From the NCBI GenBank assembly GCA_018402765.1, contig JAGYIE010000001.1, positions 434,001 through 498,000 on the forward strand: DNA of 64,000 nucleotides, written 5' to 3'. Below the pieces are notes generated by a model. It worked only from the letters and a program-made list of their open reading frames with translations, searched no databases and was not told the DNA's origin. Source of the DNA: Vicingaceae bacterium. Its GTDB lineage: Bacteria > Bacteroidota > Bacteroidia > Flavobacteriales_E > Vicingaceae. A program made the position numbers and the translations under genes. Below, piece after piece: positions 18,343-26,216 of this stretch; position 1 is the stretch's first letter, and each line of letters begins with the position of its first letter.

Positions 18343-19218
18343 ATGACAACTCCTCTAAAAGACCCGAAAGATACTGTTTTTTCTAAGAATTTGACGCTAA
18401 ACTGTGGAGGTAATTTGGTCGACTTATCCACACCTAAAGTGATGGCAATTGTGAATATAACACCTGATTCTTTTTTTGTAAAAAGTAGGGCAAGAGATGA
18501 AAAAAGTATTCTACAACAAGTGGAAAAACACCTTAGCGAGGGAGCTACTTTTATTGACCTAGGTGCCATGAGCACAAGACCCGGATCTGCAGAAATAAGT
18601 ATAGAAGAAGAAGAAAATAGATTAATTCCTGCTTTAAAAATAGTAATCAATGCTTTTCCAAATGCGCTTATCTCCATTGATACCTATCGTTCTGAAATAG
18701 CTAAAAAAGCAGTTGGACTAGGCGCTCATATTATTAATGATATCTCAGGTGGTCAGTTTGATAATAACATGTTTCAAACGATTAGCGAACTGAGCGTTCC
18801 TTACATTATGATGCATACACTAGACAAACCCGAAATCATGCAGAAGAACCCAACATATGATGATGTCGTTTCGGAAATTATCAAGTTTTTTTCCTGTCAA
18901 TTACAAACATTATATCAACTAGGGGTTAAAGATGTAATCTTGGACCCAGGCTTTGGTTTTGGTAAGACTTTAGCGCACAACTACACCATTCTCAAACACT
19001 TTAGTGAATTTAATCTTTTGCACTGTCCCATTTTAGCAGGAGTATCGAGAAAAGGAATGATTTGGAAATTATTGGATACCTCCCCTGAAGCATCATTAAA
19101 TGGTACTACTGTAGCACACACCCTAGCTCTTCAAAATGGTGCAAAAATTTTGCGGGTGCATGATGTCAAACCAGCTATGGAAGCAATTAAAATTGTGGAC
19201 TTTTACCAAAAGCAGTAA
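18343..19218 (+). CDS. folP: dihydropteroate synthase
   Basis: Joins 4-aminobenzoate to dihydropterin pyrophosphate to give dihydropteroate, a folate precursor and the sulfonamide target. The 291-residue TIM barrel shows NITPDSFF near residue 38, DLGAMSTRPGS at about 72, IINDISGG, LDPGFGFGKT (pterin-binding loop) and GVSRKGMI. The loop after SFF reads VKSRA rather than the more usual glycine-rich form, which I note without drawing a conclusion. The start at 18343 gives MTTPLKDPKD; the in-frame GTG-type extension to 18289 overlaps the divergent DUF1599 gene. It is followed at 9 bp by cdaA, an order common in Bacteroidetes. Confidence 0.95.
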   Translation: MTTPLKDPKDTVFSKNLTLNCGGNLVDLSTPKVMAIVNITPDSFFVKSRARDEKSILQQVEKHLSEGATFIDLGAMSTRPGSAEISIEEEENRLIPALKIVINAFPNALISIDTYRSEIAKKAVGLGAHIINDISGGQFDNNMFQTISELSVPYIMMHTLDKPEIMQKNPTYDDVVSEIIKFFSCQLQTLYQLGVKDVILDPGFGFGKTLAHNYTILKHFSEFNLLHCPILAGVSRKGMIWKLLDTSPEASLNGTTVAHTLALQNGAKILRVHDVKPAMEAIKIVDFYQKQ

Positions 19219-19227
19219 TTTCGGCAA

Positions 19228-20034
19228 ATGGTAACCAACTACCCCTATTTATTTTCTTTTATCAGCATCCGCTGGTTAGATTTTCTGGATATTTTTCTAG
19301 TGGCGGTTCTGCTGTACCAATTGTACAACCTACTAAAAGGTACGGTAGCCATTCGAATACTTTTGGGAATATTATCGCTTTACCTGATTTGGAAGTTAGT
19401 AGAAGCGCTTAAAATGGAATTGCTAGATGAAATTCTTGGACAATTTATCGGCGTTGGTGTAATTGCTTTAATCATTGTTTTTCAACAAGAGATCAGACGT
19501 TTTCTGCTGATCGTAGGAAATAGAAGCGTTTTAGCGCAACCGAAAATTCGAAAAAGATTTGGCAACTGGAAATGGAATGAAGACAAAACAGCCAAACTAA
19601 ATACCAAAGCCATCATTAAGGCTTGCTTCAACATGTCTAAAAGCAAGACAGGTGCATTAATTGTCATCTCTAAAGATTCTGAATTAAAGTATCATGCCTC
19701 TACAGGCGATCGTGTAAATGGAGAAGTAACCGCAAACCTTTTGGAAACCATTTTCTTTAAAAACAACCCCATGCACGATGGGGCTGTTATTATTCATGAC
19801 AATAAGATAAAGGCTGCTCGCTGTATTTTACCAGTTTCTGACAATCCTAAGATTCAAGACAATTATGGCCTGAGACACCGATCGGCTGTCGGGATTACAG
19901 AAAACTCTGCTGCTATCGCAGTTATTGTTTCAGAAGAAACGGGCGAACTCTCTTTTTGTAAAGATGGAAATCTAAAAACCAACTTAGATATCGATACTTT
20001 AAAATCGCTACTAGAACGGGAAGTTAAAGATTAA
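19228..20034 (+). CDS. cdaA: membrane-bound diadenylate cyclase CdaA
   Basis: Makes the second messenger c-di-AMP from two ATP molecules. Three membrane helices (about residues 17-35, 40-58 and 68-88) precede a DAC/DisA_N domain. The two catalytic motifs are intact: Asp184-Gly-Ala in NPMHDGAVIIHD and Arg216-His-Arg in GLRHRSAVG. The 268-residue length is normal for CdaA. There is no CdaR/YbbR gene next to it. The neighbour folP is upstream at 9 bp. Its 3' end overlaps the convergent TPR lipoprotein gene by 4 bp, leaving no room for a terminator. Confidence 0.95.
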   Translation: MVTNYPYLFSFISIRWLDFLDIFLVAVLLYQLYNLLKGTVAIRILLGILSLYLIWKLVEALKMELLDEILGQFIGVGVIALIIVFQQEIRRFLLIVGNRSVLAQPKIRKRFGNWKWNEDKTAKLNTKAIIKACFNMSKSKTGALIVISKDSELKYHASTGDRVNGEVTANLLETIFFKNNPMHDGAVIIHDNKIKAARCILPVSDNPKIQDNYGLRHRSAVGITENSAAIAVIVSEETGELSFCKDGNLKTNLDIDTLKSLLEREVKD

Positions 20035-20618
20035 GCGCCTTGCTTATTTTTATTCTTCTCTTCGAACTCTTTGATTAACTCATCCGGAGATTTTCCTAAA
20101 TTATCTAACGAATACTTTGCGTCGTCAGCCATTGGATGCTCCGGGTATTCAACAAGAAATTTCTCATAGATTAGTTGAGCATCATCCAATCGACCTAGGT
20201 TGTTCTCGTAAATAAATCCTTGTAAAAATAAAGCAAATGGACGCTTTTCAAATTCAGCATAATTCGTGTAAACCTTTTGGTAAAGTGCCAATGCTCTTGG
20301 AGCCTGATTCATTCCCAAACTTACCTCAGCAGCTTTAAATAGTAAGTTAGCGCTTTCAGCTGCATCTGGATAGGATTCACCAAATAAGATATAACCGTCA
20401 ATTAAAAGATTGGCATTGGTCACATCCATTGTGCCATCTGTTTTGAATACCTTACCTTCAAATTCATTTACCTTTGCCAATAATTCTTCCTCTCCTAAAC
20501 CTTCAAAAGGGTTTACTGCCACTTCTTCCGTTTTAGAGGTCGAATCTGTCGAGCTTTCTGGTTGATTACAAGCAAATAATCCTGCTGCTAAGCAAGCAAT
20601 TAATACATTCTTTTTCAT
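20031..20618 (-). CDS. TPR lipoprotein, 195 aa
   Basis: A lipobox (AAGLFAC, Cys16) ends a short signal peptide, followed by a Ser/Thr/Glu linker, so the protein is probably anchored in the inner or outer membrane. Residues about 70-175 form three TPR-like helix pairs, including NLLFKAAEVSLGMNQAPRAL and LIYEKFLVEYPEHPMADDAK, like YbgF/BamD-type repeats. It lies 4 bp after def, so the two are co-transcribed. It probably serves as a binding scaffold in the envelope, but the partner is unknown. Confidence 0.8.
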   Translation of the reverse strand: MKKNVLIACLAAGLFACNQPESSTDSTSKTEEVAVNPFEGLGEEELLAKVNEFEGKVFKTDGTMDVTNANLLIDGYILFGESYPDAAESANLLFKAAEVSLGMNQAPRALALYQKVYTNYAEFEKRPFALFLQGFIYENNLGRLDDAQLIYEKFLVEYPEHPMADDAKYSLDNLGKSPDELIKEFEEKNKNKQGA

Positions 20619-20622
20619 AGTT

Positions 20623-21180
20623 CTACTTATTTGGAAATTTCATTCTATAATTCACACTAACGTTACCTTTACTAATATTATTGAGGCGTTTTTTTAATAA
20701 TGTTCGTTTTAGTGGAGCCAAATGATCAGTAAATAAAATACCTTCTACATGGTCATATTCGTGCTGAATAATACGTGCAGCTAAACCGTCAAATTGTTCC
20801 TCTATCAAATTCCACTCACGATCATAGTATTCTATAGTAATCTTTGGATGACGACTAACATCTTCTCGTATACCCGGAATACTTAAACAGCCTTCGTTAA
20901 AATTCCACTTCTCCCCTTCTTCTTCTAGTATAATCGGGTTGATAAATACTTTCTTAAACCCTTTTAGTGAAGGTTCATCTTCTTCAAATGGTGAAGCATC
21001 TACCACAAATAACCGAACAGATTTGCCTACTTGCGGAGCTGCTAAACCCACACCCTCAGAATTATACATGGTATCCCACATATCATCTATAAGTTTTTGT
21101 ACTTCAGGGCTGTCTTTCTCGATATCGTCGGCCTCCTTTTTCAAAACAGGGTCGCCGTATGCTACTACTGGTAAAATCAT
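20623..21180 (-). CDS. def: peptide deformylase
   Basis: Removes the N-formyl group from nascent proteins. The 185-residue product has all three motifs: GVGLAAPQVG (43-52), EGCLS with metal ligand Cys98, and QHEYDH with ligands His140 and His144 and catalytic Glu141. The start is the ATG at 21180 (MILPVVAYGDPVL), matching the family. The longer frame to 21273 begins inside a repeat array and is not coding. A near-perfect promoter ends four bases before this ATG, which also argues for this start and suggests a leaderless mRNA. Confidence 0.96.
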   Translation of the reverse strand: MILPVVAYGDPVLKKEADDIEKDSPEVQKLIDDMWDTMYNSEGVGLAAPQVGKSVRLFVVDASPFEEDEPSLKGFKKVFINPIILEEEGEKWNFNEGCLSIPGIREDVSRHPKITIEYYDREWNLIEEQFDGLAARIIQHEYDHVEGILFTDHLAPLKRTLLKKRLNNISKGNVSVNYRMKFPNK

Positions 21181-21184
21181 GCTG

Positions 21185-21215
21185 CAAAAGTAATCGTGAT
21201 TTTTAAATCGTACAA
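21185..21215 (-). promoter_or_regulatory. Bacteroidetes-type promoter of def
   Basis: On the minus strand TTG (21213-21215), a 20-bp spacer, then TACTTTTG (21185-21192), an exact TAnnTTTG element followed by CAGC and the def ATG. Transcription would start at or next to the A of the ATG. Confidence 0.75.
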
Positions 21216-21245
21216 CTTTCTTTATTTTTTTGACATTTCGTCTTG

Positions 21246-21409
21246 TAGACAAGAGTAATTCACAATTAACCATTCACAATTAACCATTAACAATTAACCA
21301 TTAACAATTAACCATTAACAATTAACCATTACAACGATTGGCGGTAGCCAAGAGCAATTCACCATTAACAATTAACCATTACAACGATTGGCGGTAGCCA
21401 AGAGTAATT
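21246..21409. repeat. Nested repeat array: 14-bp units inside a longer repeat
   Basis: Five head-to-tail 14-bp units, (C/A)ACAATTAACCATT, fill 21261-21330; a sixth lies at 21367-21380. The units alternate with a longer block, ACAACGATTGGCGGTAGCCA plus AGAG(T/C)AATT, present at 21331-21359 and 21381-21409. The block's end TAG(A/C)CAAGAG(T/C)AATT is also present at 21246-21260. The array lies between def and the M61 peptidase gene, and its last copy runs into the peptidase stop codon (21408-21410). Confidence 0.9.
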
Positions 21410-23129
21410 AACTCCCCCACTTCTCAAAACTCGCAATCTGCTCTTTAGTCGCATTTACCATCCGCTGAGCCAAATGTTTTTTGTAATAAATCCTATCCGA
21501 AGGTTTTAAATAGACATCAATGATATTGCCGTAATTTTGTTTTACTCCCAATACAATCGTTTCATTTTTAAAGTAAGCGCACCACTGACTAAAATCTGCT
21601 CCGGCCTTATAGCCATTAACAGTCACTACCTCATCATTTACGCCAATTCCTGCTTGCTCGGCTATAGAATCAGGGTAAACCGCAACCACCTGAATTACTC
21701 CATTAGTATCCATAACTTTTATTCCTAGGTAGGCCTCATTATAAGCCTCAGCAGGTAATGCTTTATATTCCATACCAAGAAATGCCAACGCCTTTTTTAA
21801 CTCAGGTGCGTAAGACACAGTTCCATTAATATAACTATTTACAAATTCAGTTAAATCAACACCACAAACACGATTAATCGTGGCCAAATAATCTGCCTCG
21901 CTGATACCTCTATTATTTTGGTAAAACTCTTCGTGAAAAATACGCATTACATCATCAAAACTCTTTTGATGATTGGTGGCTTCTCTAATTTTAGCATCCA
22001 ACATTAAGGTACACAAAGCACCTTCAGTGTAAATAGAGGTTTTTCTATTCGGAACACCTGCCACATAACCATCTAACCATGTATCAAAAGAAGAATCGGC
22101 AACAGATAAATTCGAAACAGCAGGATTGTTAAAATGACGATCCAAGAGTTGATTCAGCGTTTTAAAATAATCGACTTCAGAGAAAACTCCTGACCTCAAA
22201 AGCATCACATCGCCATAAAGTGTAGTTACTCCTTCCGACAAATAGCCCAATCGACTGTAATTCTCTTTTGCATAATCATATGGCCACATTTCTATTGGTC
22301 GAATACGTTTTACATTCCACGTATGGAATAATTCGTGAGAACTCACGCCCAACAACTCATCATACATCCCTCCTTTCTTCATCACATCATAAGAAGGGCC
22401 AAGCAAACAAACCGTAGAATTACTATGCTCAACACCGTGATAAGCGCGATGTGGTAAGATTTGAAATAGAAAATGATATTCGGGAGTTGGAAAATCACCA
22501 AATAGCTCCATTTGTTTTTCTGTAAATGGAATAAAGTCTTTCTTTAATCGTTCAAAATCTGGTTGACATTCACCTTGAAACCATAAATAAAACGTGGTGT
22601 CTCCAACTTGATACGAATCCTTTTTCAAGGTATCTGAAGCAATCAACGGACAATCGACCAATTCATGAAAATCAATTGCCTCAAAAGCAAAACTGCCCAA
22701 AGCCTTAAGTCCACAGGCTACCTGATAGTTCTCAGGTAATTCTAGCTGCAACTCACATACCTCATCCATTCGATTGGGAACATATAGGAAACAATTGACT
22801 CCGTTGATGTACAATTGCGTTGCATCCAAAAAGGTAGATCCAGCATTCAGCTCATTGGCGAAATAATTGTATTTCACAATGACTGTTTCTGCACCATTAG
22901 TAGTGACTTCCCACAAATCTTTGGTCAGCTTTTTTGATGGCAATTCATTTCCATCAGCATCGCACGCATTCCATCGCTGTATATTCTTAGCAAAGTTTCC
23001 CAACTCGTATCGACCCGGCCTCCATGCAGGCAATTGAAACTGAATGGTGGACTCCTCCACTCCATTCACTTCTAATTCAATATCGATGTAGTGGGTATTC
23101 GGTTGCTGATAAGAAACAGTATAGATCAT
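21408..23129 (-). CDS. M61 family metallopeptidase with PDZ domain
   Basis: A 573-residue cytoplasmic-type enzyme of the glycyl aminopeptidase (M61) family. An N-terminal beta domain (about 1-160) is followed by the catalytic domain with the substrate-binding YHGVEHSNST motif, the zinc site HELFH (265-269) and the third ligand Glu299 in YLSEGVTTLYGD. A PDZ domain lies at about 465-540 (AYLGIKVMDTNGVIQVV, then GIGVNDEVVTVNGY). No signal peptide is seen. A -7-like TAATTTCG element sits 20 bp upstream of the ATG. The stop codon lies within the nested repeat array. Confidence 0.92.
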   Translation of the reverse strand: MIYTVSYQQPNTHYIDIELEVNGVEESTIQFQLPAWRPGRYELGNFAKNIQRWNACDADGNELPSKKLTKDLWEVTTNGAETVIVKYNYFANELNAGSTFLDATQLYINGVNCFLYVPNRMDEVCELQLELPENYQVACGLKALGSFAFEAIDFHELVDCPLIASDTLKKDSYQVGDTTFYLWFQGECQPDFERLKKDFIPFTEKQMELFGDFPTPEYHFLFQILPHRAYHGVEHSNSTVCLLGPSYDVMKKGGMYDELLGVSSHELFHTWNVKRIRPIEMWPYDYAKENYSRLGYLSEGVTTLYGDVMLLRSGVFSEVDYFKTLNQLLDRHFNNPAVSNLSVADSSFDTWLDGYVAGVPNRKTSIYTEGALCTLMLDAKIREATNHQKSFDDVMRIFHEEFYQNNRGISEADYLATINRVCGVDLTEFVNSYINGTVSYAPELKKALAFLGMEYKALPAEAYNEAYLGIKVMDTNGVIQVVAVYPDSIAEQAGIGVNDEVVTVNGYKAGADFSQWCAYFKNETIVLGVKQNYGNIIDVYLKPSDRIYYKKHLAQRMVNATKEQIASFEKWGS

Positions 23130-23586
23130 AATGGTTGTTGATTTTGCTCGAAATTAGAGATTCTGTTAAGAATAAAGTAGCGTTTGATTATTAAAAGCCG
23201 TTAAAAATTAAGACCATTTTAATAACTTTAGGCTGATTATAAAAACGACTCAAGCTGAAACCGCAGAGAGCTAAAAACTCTTGGGTGCAATGAACGCTTG
23301 GGTTGATTTTTTAAATTAACAAATAAACAGCTATTGAAAAATCTAAACTATTACATTCATCAGTTTACACATTTAATTCAATTTTGTGTTTTCATTGTTT
23401 TTTTGAGTCCCTTAGCACTTTCTAAACCAAAAATGTAGTTTTCTATCATTCAGTTATTATGGAAATCAATAATACTACTTAATTTTAATAACTGCAAGAC
23501 TGTTAAGCAATTAAATTTAAAACAAAAAAACTCCCTTAACTTTCGTTAAGGGAGCTCTTCTTCAAACAACTTATTAACCTACTCTT
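23130..23586. other. Intergenic region, 457 bp
   Basis: It holds a possible -7 element for the M61 gene (TAATTTCG on the minus strand, 23149-23156) and the terminator of the LuxR-type gene (23524-23554). The remaining 370 bp are AT-rich. I see no gene, tRNA or clear structured RNA, although 23250-23320 is somewhat less AT-rich than the rest. Confidence 0.5.
23524..23554 (-). terminator. Rho-independent terminator of the LuxR-type regulator gene
   Basis: A 10-bp perfect stem CTCCCTTAAC / GTTAAGGGAG with a 4-nt loop. On the minus strand it is followed by seven T residues. It lies 32 bp after the stop of the regulator gene. Confidence 0.92.
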
Positions 23587-24246
23587 CTAATCTATTCGAA
23601 AACTTTCAGATGCTATCAATCCTACGTTTAGGGCGTACATGGTCAATTCCGAAACGGAGTTAATTCCCAGTTTACGCAGTATGTTTTTACGGTGTGTATG
23701 CACTGTATGTGGGCTTAAATGCAATTGTTCTGCTATATTTTTATTGGTCATCCCTTTGGCAATAAGCGCGGTAATTTCTGACTCTCGCTGGGTAAGCGTG
23801 GTCGGTTCGCAGTTATCTTCATCAGGGTTATACTGTTTGTTCAGAATAATATCCATCACTTTATTGCAGTAAAACTTCTCCCCTTTTGCAATAGCAAATA
23901 TGGCATGAATTATTTCATCGGTATCACATTCTCGGGTCAGGTATCCTTCTATTCCTTTCTCAAGAACCCGAAGTACGTCCGTGGTATTGGCAGTAGAAGA
24001 AATCACCAACAGTTTTTGCGTTTTAGACTGCTCCCTTAATTTTAAGATGGTATCTGTAGAAAAATGCCCTTTTGAATTGGGGTCCACTACAATTACATCA
24101 TAATTGGCATCTTCCAATGCTTGAAATAATTGCGTTTCATGCGTGACATTTAGTACAGAATCAACACCTCCACCTTTAGCCAATAGTGACTTAAGACCGA
24201 GAGACATCAGTACATTAGAATTCGCATGGAGGATAGATAAACTCAT
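23587..24246 (-). CDS. LuxR/NarL-type response regulator with an atypical receiver
   Basis: Residues 1-125 follow the receiver fold and 150-210 are a LuxR-type HTH (LTQRESEITALIAKGMTNKN, then LHLSPHTVHTHRKNILRKLG). The phospho-acceptor Asp55 is kept in VIVVDPN, and Ser83/Ser84 sit at the switch position. The acidic pair that binds Mg2+ after strand 1 is replaced by HAN (residues 7-9), and the invariant Lys is Arg105 (GYLTRE). It may therefore work without phosphorylation. No histidine kinase is adjacent. The start at 24246 (MSLSILHAN) is the family-like one; the ATG-like codon ten residues upstream lacks support. Confidence 0.88.
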   Translation of the reverse strand: MSLSILHANSNVLMSLGLKSLLAKGGGVDSVLNVTHETQLFQALEDANYDVIVVDPNSKGHFSTDTILKLREQSKTQKLLVISSTANTTDVLRVLEKGIEGYLTRECDTDEIIHAIFAIAKGEKFYCNKVMDIILNKQYNPDEDNCEPTTLTQRESEITALIAKGMTNKNIAEQLHLSPHTVHTHRKNILRKLGINSVSELTMYALNVGLIASESFRID

Positions 24247-24539
24247 ATTGTTATTTAGAATGATTCTAAAGAGCAAAGATGCCCCTAGAATTTTAAAGAA
24301 ACAATACCCTTTATGTGGTATTCTAAAATTTCTATTAACAATTAACTCTGTGGTGCGTCTATTTGTTCTAAGAAATTAGAAAATCATTTCAGCGAAGATG
24401 TCTAGTCTAAGTTCGCTCACTTTTAGCCGCTGCCCTAGCAAACCAACTACAGCGCAAATCGTCAAGATTAAGTAGGTTACTCAATAGTAAACCTTACAGG
24501 ACTTTCCCAAACAGATTGATTAATTGCACTATGAACCTA

Positions 24540-24607
24540 TTGATGCATTAATCCATTGCCACATTAAGCCATTAATCCTTTGATCCATTAAATCATTGGT
24601 ACATTAA
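24540..24607. repeat. Imperfect short tandem repeats of the CATTAA/CCATT type
   Basis: Six or so degenerate units of 11-14 bp built on GCATTAATCCATT, ACATTAAGCCATT, AATCCTTTGATCCATT, AAATCATTGG and TACATTAAAT. The last unit supplies the -33 TTG of the pepD promoter. The composition differs from the 14-bp repeats at 21.3 kb. Confidence 0.65.
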
Positions 24608-24626
24608 ATAATGAATACTAAATTTG
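24596..24626 (+). promoter_or_regulatory. Bacteroidetes-type promoter of pepD
   Basis: TTG (24596-24598), a 20-bp spacer and TAAATTTG (24619-24626), an exact TAnnTTTG. It lies downstream of the ATG at 24611, so only the ATG at 24647 can be the start from this promoter. Confidence 0.7.
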
Positions 24627-24646
24627 TGCATCTAAATATAGAAACC

Positions 24647-26110
24647 ATGTCAGAACAAGTAAGAAAACTACAACCACAAGCATTGTGGAATAATTTTGCC
24701 GACCTAAACGCAGTACCTCGTCCATCTAAAAAAGAAGAGCGTGTAATTGCTTTCATACAAGATTTTGGTAAAAAACTAGGGTTACCTGTAGTTACCGATG
24801 AAGTTGGAAACGTGATCATCCGCAAGTCTGCAAGTGCAGGAATGGAAAACCGCAAAAAGTTGGTTATTCAAAGTCACTTGGATATGGTTCATCAAAAGAA
24901 CAATGCAACTCAGTTTGATTTTGATCAAGAAGGCATTAAAATGCTCGTAGAGGGTGATTGGGTAAAAGCTGATGGCACTACGCTAGGTGCTGATAATGGT
25001 ATAGGTGTAGCAACTATTATGGCATTATTAGAAAGCACTGATATCGCTCACCCGGCGTTTGATGCGCTATTTACCATAGATGAAGAAACGGGCATGACGG
25101 GCGCTTTGGGTTTAAAAGGTGGATTATTAGAAGGAGAGATTTTATTAAACCTAGACACAGAAGATGATGATGAGTTAACTATTGGTTGTGCAGGTGGTGT
25201 AGATTTGACTGCTACAGGTGCTTACCCTGAAGAAGAAACTCCTGAAAACGTAAAGTGTGTAGAAATTACCATTAATGGTTTAAGTGGTGGTCATTCAGGA
25301 ATGGACATTATCAAAGGATTAGGTAATGCAAACAAACTAATGAATCGTTTATTATTGAGCCTTTCTAATGAAGCAGGAATTTTAATTAATGAGATTCAAG
25401 GCGGCGGATTACGAAATGCGATCCCTAGAGAATCGGTTTCTAAAATTGCGGTACCCACTAGCGAGTGGGAAGTATTTGAAGAATTGGTAAAAGCGTTTGA
25501 GATAGCTATTAAAAGTGAGTTTAGTTTCACTGATCCTAACGTAGTGGTTACTGTAAAGGATATTGATGCATTTGAAACTGTTTTAGAGGAAGATTTCCAA
25601 GCGTATTTATTGCGTGCAATTTATGCTGCGCCTAATGGAATTTACAGACTTACACCTGCAATGTTAAATATGGTGCAAACGTCAAACAACATTGCACAGG
25701 TAAAGGTAGCGGATGGAGAATATGCTATTTTGTGCTTAACAAGAAGCTCAGTAGAATCTGAAAAGTGGGATTTAGCTGAAGCATTGACTAGTGCATTTGA
25801 ATTAATGGGTGCACAAGTGGACGTAGGCGGTAGCTATCCTGGATGGACTCCTCTACCCCATTCAGACATTGTCAACTTAATGGCTGACTTATACAGAGAG
25901 AAATTTAATGGAGAACCAAAAGTACAAGCTTGTCACGCAGGATTAGAGTGTGGAATTTTAGGTACCAACTACCCAGAAATGGAAATGATATCGTTTGGAC
26001 CAAACATTAGAGGTGCTCACTCTCCCGATGAAAAAGTTCAAATCAGTTCAGTGCAAAAATATTGGGATTACTTACTAGAAGCGCTAAAGCGTATTCCAAT
26101 GGCGAATTAA
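24647..26110 (+). CDS. pepD: aminoacyl-histidine dipeptidase (M20C)
   Basis: A cytosolic metallopeptidase that cleaves Xaa-His and other dipeptides. The 487-residue product carries the di-zinc site of M20: His77 and Asp79 in QSHLDMVHQK, bridging Asp116 in LGADNGIG, catalytic Glu146 and Glu147 in TIDEETGMTG, then an Asp in NLDTED and a C-terminal His in GAHSPDE. A lid domain with GGHSGMDI is inserted in the middle. I moved the start to the ATG at 24647 (MSEQVRKLQP), because a promoter overlaps the earlier ATG at 24611 and homologues begin near this point. Confidence 0.93.
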   Translation: MSEQVRKLQPQALWNNFADLNAVPRPSKKEERVIAFIQDFGKKLGLPVVTDEVGNVIIRKSASAGMENRKKLVIQSHLDMVHQKNNATQFDFDQEGIKMLVEGDWVKADGTTLGADNGIGVATIMALLESTDIAHPAFDALFTIDEETGMTGALGLKGGLLEGEILLNLDTEDDDELTIGCAGGVDLTATGAYPEEETPENVKCVEITINGLSGGHSGMDIIKGLGNANKLMNRLLLSLSNEAGILINEIQGGGLRNAIPRESVSKIAVPTSEWEVFEELVKAFEIAIKSEFSFTDPNVVVTVKDIDAFETVLEEDFQAYLLRAIYAAPNGIYRLTPAMLNMVQTSNNIAQVKVADGEYAILCLTRSSVESEKWDLAEALTSAFELMGAQVDVGGSYPGWTPLPHSDIVNLMADLYREKFNGEPKVQACHAGLECGILGTNYPEMEMISFGPNIRGAHSPDEKVQISSVQKYWDYLLEALKRIPMAN

Positions 26111-26165
26111 AAAGTAGTTGGGAATAAATACAGTAGGCTTTTCTGCTCTTTTAGACCTTATTTAC

Positions 26166-26173
26166 TAACTTCG
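26166..26173 (+). promoter_or_regulatory. Probable -7 element of lpdA
   Basis: TAACTTCG followed by CA, a variant of TAnnTTTG with the same CA extension seen before def, thrS and pckA. It lies 43 bp before the ATG. No good -33 TTG is visible. Confidence 0.4.
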
Positions 26174-26216
26174 CAAAACTTAAAATAAGAAGATATAACA
26201 ATACAATAAATAAGAT

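Larger units (their letters stand above)
24247..24646. other. Intergenic region, 400 bp, between divergent genes
   Basis: It contains an imperfect array of CATTAA/CCATT-type short repeats (24540-24607) and the pepD promoter (24596-24626). The part from 24247 to 24535 shows no gene, no clear promoter for the LuxR-type gene and no structured RNA that I recognise. Confidence 0.5.

Noticed and set aside
18330-18677. N-terminal extension of the DUF1599 frame
   Set aside because: It is antisense to the folP start region and the family begins at the ATG at 18329.
21181-21273. N-terminal extension of def
   Set aside because: It starts within the repeat array and passes through the def promoter; the family starts at MILPVVAYG.
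21246-21409. CRISPR array
   Set aside because: The 14-bp units are contiguous without spacers, and no cas gene is near.
23250-23320. Possible small RNA in the M61-LuxR gap
   Set aside because: No promoter, terminator or stable fold that I could define by eye.
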